Shown here one piece after another: positions 23,897 through 26,728 of a DNA stretch of 26,728 bases. Made by a program: the position numbers and the translations under genes. Under the pieces are notes generated by a model. It saw nothing but the letters and a program-made list of their open reading frames with translations, was not told the origin of the DNA and made no database searches. Origin of the DNA: CAYSPU01 sp964432995 (lineage in GTDB: Bacteria > Verrucomicrobiota > Verrucomicrobiia > Limisphaerales > JAHDYP01). Each line of letters begins with the position of its first letter. Within the stretch, counting starts at the first letter, position 1. The stretch is taken from contig CAYSPU010000051.1 in NCBI GenBank assembly GCA_964432995.1, positions 1-26,728 on the forward strand, read 5' to 3'.

Positions 23897-25222
23897 ATGA
23901 GCACCGAGATCCCTCCCCCTCCCGCCGGGACGCCCCCGGTCATTCCCTCCCAATTCCGCGTTTTCGGCATCGGCGGCGCCGGCACGCACATGGCCGACCA
24001 CCTGTGGCAGCGCGGCCTGTCCGAGGCCGGCTTTGCCGTGCTGAACACCGACGTGGACGCGCTGCAGCGAAGCCTGGTCCCCCAGCGGATTCAGCTCGGG
24101 GCGCGCAGAACGCGCGGCCTCGGTGCCGGCGGCGATCCGGAGTCGGGACGGGAAGCCGCCGAGGAAGCCACGGATGGCCTGGCGGAGCTGTGCTCCGGCG
24201 CCCGCCTGGTCTTCCTCATGTGCGGCCTGGGCGGCGGCACCGGCACCGGCGCCGCCCCCGTCCTCGCCCGCGCCGCCCGCAACGCCGGCGCCCTCGTCCT
24301 CGCCGTCGTCACCCTCCCCTTCGATTGCGAAGGTCCCCGCCGCGCCCGCCAGGCGCAGCAGGGCCTGGCCGCCCTGCGCGAGGCCGCCGACGTCGTTCTC
24401 TGCCTGCCCAACCAGCGGATCCTCCAAATCCTCGACGAGCACACCAGTCTGGTCGAGACGTTCCGGTTCACCGACGAACTCCTGGCGCAGGCCGTCCACG
24501 GTCTCTGGCGCCTCGTCAACCAGCCCGGCCTGATCCCGGTCGACTTCGCCGACCTCAGCCGGGTCGTGCAGGGACGACACGCCCAGAGCTGTTTCGCGCA
24601 CGCCGAGGCCACCGGCGAAACCCGCGCGCGCGAGGCGGCAGAACGACTCCTGCAAAGCCCGCTCCTCGGAAAAGGTGCCCTCCTCCACGACGCGCAGTCC
24701 GTCCTGGTCAGCGTCGTGGCCGGTCCCGACCTGACCCTCGCCGAAGTGCATCGCATTGCGGAAACCGTCCGCCGCGAATGCGAAGGCGCCGAGTTCGTGC
24801 TCGGCGCCGCCGTCGACCCGGCCCTGGGCGACCGCCTCAGCCTCACCCTCATCGGCACCCATCGATGTCCGACGGCCGAACCGCCGGCGGAAGTCGCCCC
24901 CAGCGCGGCGGTCGCATCCGCACGCCCCACCGCCTCTCTCGCGGCCGAGGTGGAAACCGATTTCTTCGGACGCAAACCGCCAACACCCCGTCCGCCATCC
25001 AAATTCGTGGCGCCTCCCCCCGAGCTGACCCTCGAGCAGCGCCGGCGGATTCTGGCGCGCCAGGGCAAGCGCGGCGCCCGATCGCGCTCCCGCCCCGAGC
25101 AGACCCTCCTGCAGCTCGAGATCGTCTCCCGCGGCCGCTTCGAGAAAAGCGAGCCCACCATCTTCCGCGGGGAGGACCTGGACGTGCCGACGTTCGTCCG
25201 CCGCGGCGTGGTGCTGAACTGA
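23897..25222 (+). CDS. ftsZ: Cell division GTPase FtsZ (divergent)
   Basis: A 441-residue tubulin homologue that forms the cytokinetic ring. The tubulin signature GGGTGTG is intact (112-118), as are NTDVDAL (50-56) and the T7 loop VDFADL with both catalytic-loop aspartates (216, 219). The nucleotide-binding loops differ from most FtsZ proteins: GIGGAGTHMADHL instead of the usual G-GGAG-N-V, and LGAGGDPESGR instead of LGAGANPEVGR. A disordered linker of about 100 residues leads to the C-terminal peptide EDLDVPTFVRR, which binds FtsA. The stop is followed at once by an unrelated gene fragment, with no terminator seen. Confidence 0.95.
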   Translation: MSTEIPPPPAGTPPVIPSQFRVFGIGGAGTHMADHLWQRGLSEAGFAVLNTDVDALQRSLVPQRIQLGARRTRGLGAGGDPESGREAAEEATDGLAELCSGARLVFLMCGLGGGTGTGAAPVLARAARNAGALVLAVVTLPFDCEGPRRARQAQQGLAALREAADVVLCLPNQRILQILDEHTSLVETFRFTDELLAQAVHGLWRLVNQPGLIPVDFADLSRVVQGRHAQSCFAHAEATGETRAREAAERLLQSPLLGKGALLHDAQSVLVSVVAGPDLTLAEVHRIAETVRRECEGAEFVLGAAVDPALGDRLSLTLIGTHRCPTAEPPAEVAPSAAVASARPTASLAAEVETDFFGRKPPTPRPPSKFVAPPPELTLEQRRRILARQGKRGARSRSRPEQTLLQLEIVSRGRFEKSEPTIFRGEDLDVPTFVRRGVVLN

Positions 25223-26414
25223 GGTCCAGGACGGGCAGACGCCGGCCGGCTCCCTCGTGGTGACCGCCAGCTCCTCCAATCCTTCGCTGGTCCCCAACGC
25301 GAACCTCCTTCTGGGCGGGAGCGGCGCCGCCCGCACGATCACCGCCGTCCCGGTCTGGGGCGGGACGGGAACCGCCACCATCACGGTCACCGTCTCGGAT
25401 GGCGCCGCCCAGTCGAGCGACAATCTCGTCCTGACCGTCAGCACCACCTCAGGCTACGCGGAGGTGAACAAAGCCACCATCGTGCCGGATGCCTCCACGT
25501 CGTATACGGGTTGGGTGCCGCAGAATGCCATCAACGGGTCCACTGCGGACCCCGGCTGGCACAACATCGATAACCGGCCCCCGGGAACGGACTGGTTGCG
25601 GGTCGATCTTCAGGCGACCGTGCCGGTCGGCCGCGTCCAGTATTGCTCGCGCCAATACGCCTTCAACGGGACGTTCCTGGAATACGCGATCTATGTGACG
25701 AGCAATCCCTCGACGGACATGGCGGCGTGGGGTCCACCGGTGTGCACGGGAACGTGGAGTTGGCCCAACGGGGCCGAAGTGAAGACGCTGGACTTCACCG
25801 CGAAATGGGGTCGTTATGTGATCTTCCGCTGCCTGCGGGGGGCGTATGCCGACCGCTGGGCCTCGGCCGGCGAGGTGTGGGTCTACACGACCCAGGCCGG
25901 CCCTGGACCCGATTCCGATGCGGACGGCCTGCCCGACGCCTGGGAGTTGGCGTTCTTCGGCAACCTGAGCCAGACGGCCTCCGGCGATGCCGACGGCGAT
26001 GGGCTGAGCAACACATTCGAACTCCAACTGAGCACCAACCCCACCAGCGTCGATACCGACAACGACGGGGTCAGAGATGGGGATGGGGACTGCGATGGCG
26101 ACGGGCTCTCGGACGGGGCGGAGGTTGTGGTGTCAGGCACGTCCCCGTTTGATGCCGACAGTGACAACGACGGCATCATTGACTCGCTGGAACCTGGTCT
26201 GGACTGGCTGTCGCCGACGAAGGATCCGGAGCATCCGGAGGTTGTCACCGTGGCCACCGGTTTGGAGCACGGGGTGGCACAGCAGACGGTGCGCCGCTTC
26301 CTGATTCACAAGGGCGTGGACGCGGTCTGGTTGAAGGCGATAGCCCAGACCGGGGAGGAGCCCGACTTCTTCTACTACTACCAAGGCAATGGGAGGCAAT
26401 GGGGTCGCATCTAA
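25218..26414 (+). pseudogene. Truncated fragment of a large secreted protein (Ig-like, discoidin-like, Ca-binding repeats)
   Basis: The frame opens right at the ftsZ stop and begins inside a domain, EVQDGQTPAGSLVVTASSSN, lacking the first strands, a signal peptide and a credible start (a GTG at 25257 lies within the domain). What remains is the end of an Ig/cadherin-like repeat (to about residue 75). Then comes a discoidin (F5/8 type C-like) carbohydrate-binding domain (about 78-228, with INGSTADPGWHNIDN and WLRVDLQ). After it come DxDxDG calcium-binding repeats of thrombospondin type 3 kind, such as DSDADGLPDAWEL and DTDNDGVRDGDGD. The last residues, QGNGRQWGRI, are translated from the mobile-element leader repeat, so the 3' end is also lost. 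The parent protein was probably a large surface or exported adhesin or glycan-binding protein. Confidence 0.75.
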
Positions 26415-26655
26415 GGGAATGGGGTCGCATCTAAAGAGTTGACAGATGGGTGGCGTTGGGGTTGGCTTTGGGGCGTATGGCGAGGCCGTTGCGGATTGAT
26501 GTTGGGGGTGCGTGGTATCATGTGATGAATCGCGGGCACCGTGGAGGAGCGTTGTTCCTGGAGGATGCGGATCGGCGCCGGTTTCTGGGGTTGGTGGGGG
26601 AGTTGCCGGAGCGTTTTGGGTTGGAGGGATACCAAGGCAATGGGGTCGCATCTAA
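26399..26655 (+). repeat. Three copies of the 16-mer ATGGGGTCGCATCTAA
   Basis: Exact copies lie at 26399-26414, 26419-26434 and 26640-26655. The first two are only four bases apart, so the first is a partial extra leader, and the second and third each precede a RAYT gene start. Copies two and three continue as AGAGTTGACAG. The TTGACA (26439-26444 and 26660-26665) looks like a -35 hexamer, but no -10 is seen at the right distance. The repeat is likely the left boundary of the element. Confidence 0.85.
26477..26629 (+). pseudogene. RAYT transposase, truncated after about 50 codons
   Basis: The frame from the ATG at 26477 encodes MARPLRIDVGGAWYHVMNRG and then a segment with LEDADRRRFLGLVGELPERF, the typical N-terminus of REP-associated tyrosine transposases. 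At about 26628 the family sequence stops and the frame continues into the leader of the next element copy. The HUH metal site (in the usual NHYHLL stretch) and the catalytic Tyr are therefore missing, and the gene cannot be functional. The readthrough frame stays open to the window edge but has no family resemblance after residue 50. Confidence 0.75.
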
Positions 26656-26697
26656 AGAGTTGACAGATGGGTGGCGGCGGGGTTGGCTTTCGGGCGT

Positions 26698-26728
26698 ATG
26701 GCGAGGCCGTTGCGGATTGATGGTGGCT
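26698..26728 (+). CDS. Start of a second RAYT transposase, cut by window edge
   Basis: An ATG in the same context as the upstream copy starts MARPLRIDGG, then the window ends. The first 22 bases are identical to the upstream RAYT start; it then lacks one codon, reading ATTGATGGTGGCT instead of ATTGATGTTGGGG. Only ten codons are visible, so completeness cannot be judged. It is out of frame with the truncated upstream gene. Confidence 0.5.
   Translation, partial: MARPLRIDGG

Larger units (their letters stand above)
26379..26728 (+). mobile_element. Nested or tandem RAYT (IS200/IS605-like Y1 transposase) element ends
   Basis: Two copies of one element start lie head to tail: 26379-26629 and 26630-26728. 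Both begin TACCAAGGCAATGGG, carry ATGGGGTCGCATCTAA then AGAGTTGACAGATGGGTGGC, and lead after about 43 bases into an identical gene start ATGGCGAGGCCGTTGCGGAT. They differ at only a few bases, so they are related but not identical copies. The second copy interrupts the gene of the first. RAYT genes mobilise or maintain REP-like repeats by single-strand transposition. Both copies are incomplete in this window. Confidence 0.7.

Noticed and set aside
23666..25447. A 593-codon open frame on the - strand
   Set aside because: It is antisense to ftsZ and the 3' end of ftsA and is rich in Gly/Ala/Glu; ftsZ on the other strand has the tubulin signature.
26379..26434. Possible CRISPR-like repeats at the right edge
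   Set aside because: The repeats are few, irregularly spaced and linked to RAYT gene starts, without spacers of constant length.

Overview
This window is high-GC bacterial DNA dominated by one division and cell-wall (dcw) gene cluster on the + strand, about 7.48-25.22 kb. Several traits suggest a member of the Verrucomicrobiota, probably class Verrucomicrobiae near Pedosphaerales/Limisphaerales. These are the gene order, a LysM protein before ftsW, an unknown small protein between mraZ and rsmH, a divergent FtsZ, a pseudopilin with a C-terminal DG-V-W motif, a propeller/Y_Y_Y sensor kinase, and a RAYT (REP-associated tyrosine transposase) leader repeat. The taxonomic call is inference from family knowledge, not from a search.

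Layout. Left flank (1-7421, all genes on the - strand): a propeller sensor histidine kinase that runs off the left edge, a type II pseudopilin-like protein, a gene-free stretch of about 360 bp with several dyads, an AzgA-type purine permease, and a two-gene unit of a PAS histidine kinase and a metallophosphoesterase joined by a 4-base ATGA overlap. The kinase unit is divergent from the dcw cluster. The 7422-7564 interval holds a sigma70-like promoter, a perfect 16-bp dyad and a 10-bp-phased array of MraZ boxes.

dcw cluster: mraZ - unknown protein - rsmH - ftsL-like - ftsI - murE - murF - mraY - (458-bp gap) - LysM protein - ftsW - murG - murB - ddl - ftsQ - ftsA - ftsZ. Except at the mraY/LysM gap, spacers are short (about 80 bp or less) and several genes overlap, so the cluster probably acts as one or two long transcripts. 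It supplies UDP-MurNAc-peptide synthesis (MurB, MurE with the meso-DAP motif, MurF, Ddl), lipid I and II formation (MraY, MurG), septal polymerisation and cross-linking (FtsW, FtsI), and the divisome (FtsL, FtsQ, FtsA, FtsZ). murC and murD are absent from the cluster. The mraY/LysM gap lies where murD commonly sits, and murG abuts murB where murC is commonly found.

Right flank (25218-26728): directly after the ftsZ stop comes a fragment of a large secreted protein (end of an Ig-like domain, a discoidin-like domain, calcium-binding repeats) with no start of its own. Its 3' end runs into a repeated RAYT leader. A RAYT gene beginning there is cut after about 50 codons by a second copy of the same leader and gene start, which runs off the window. 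This edge looks like a rearranged or repeat-rich region, or possibly an assembly junction.
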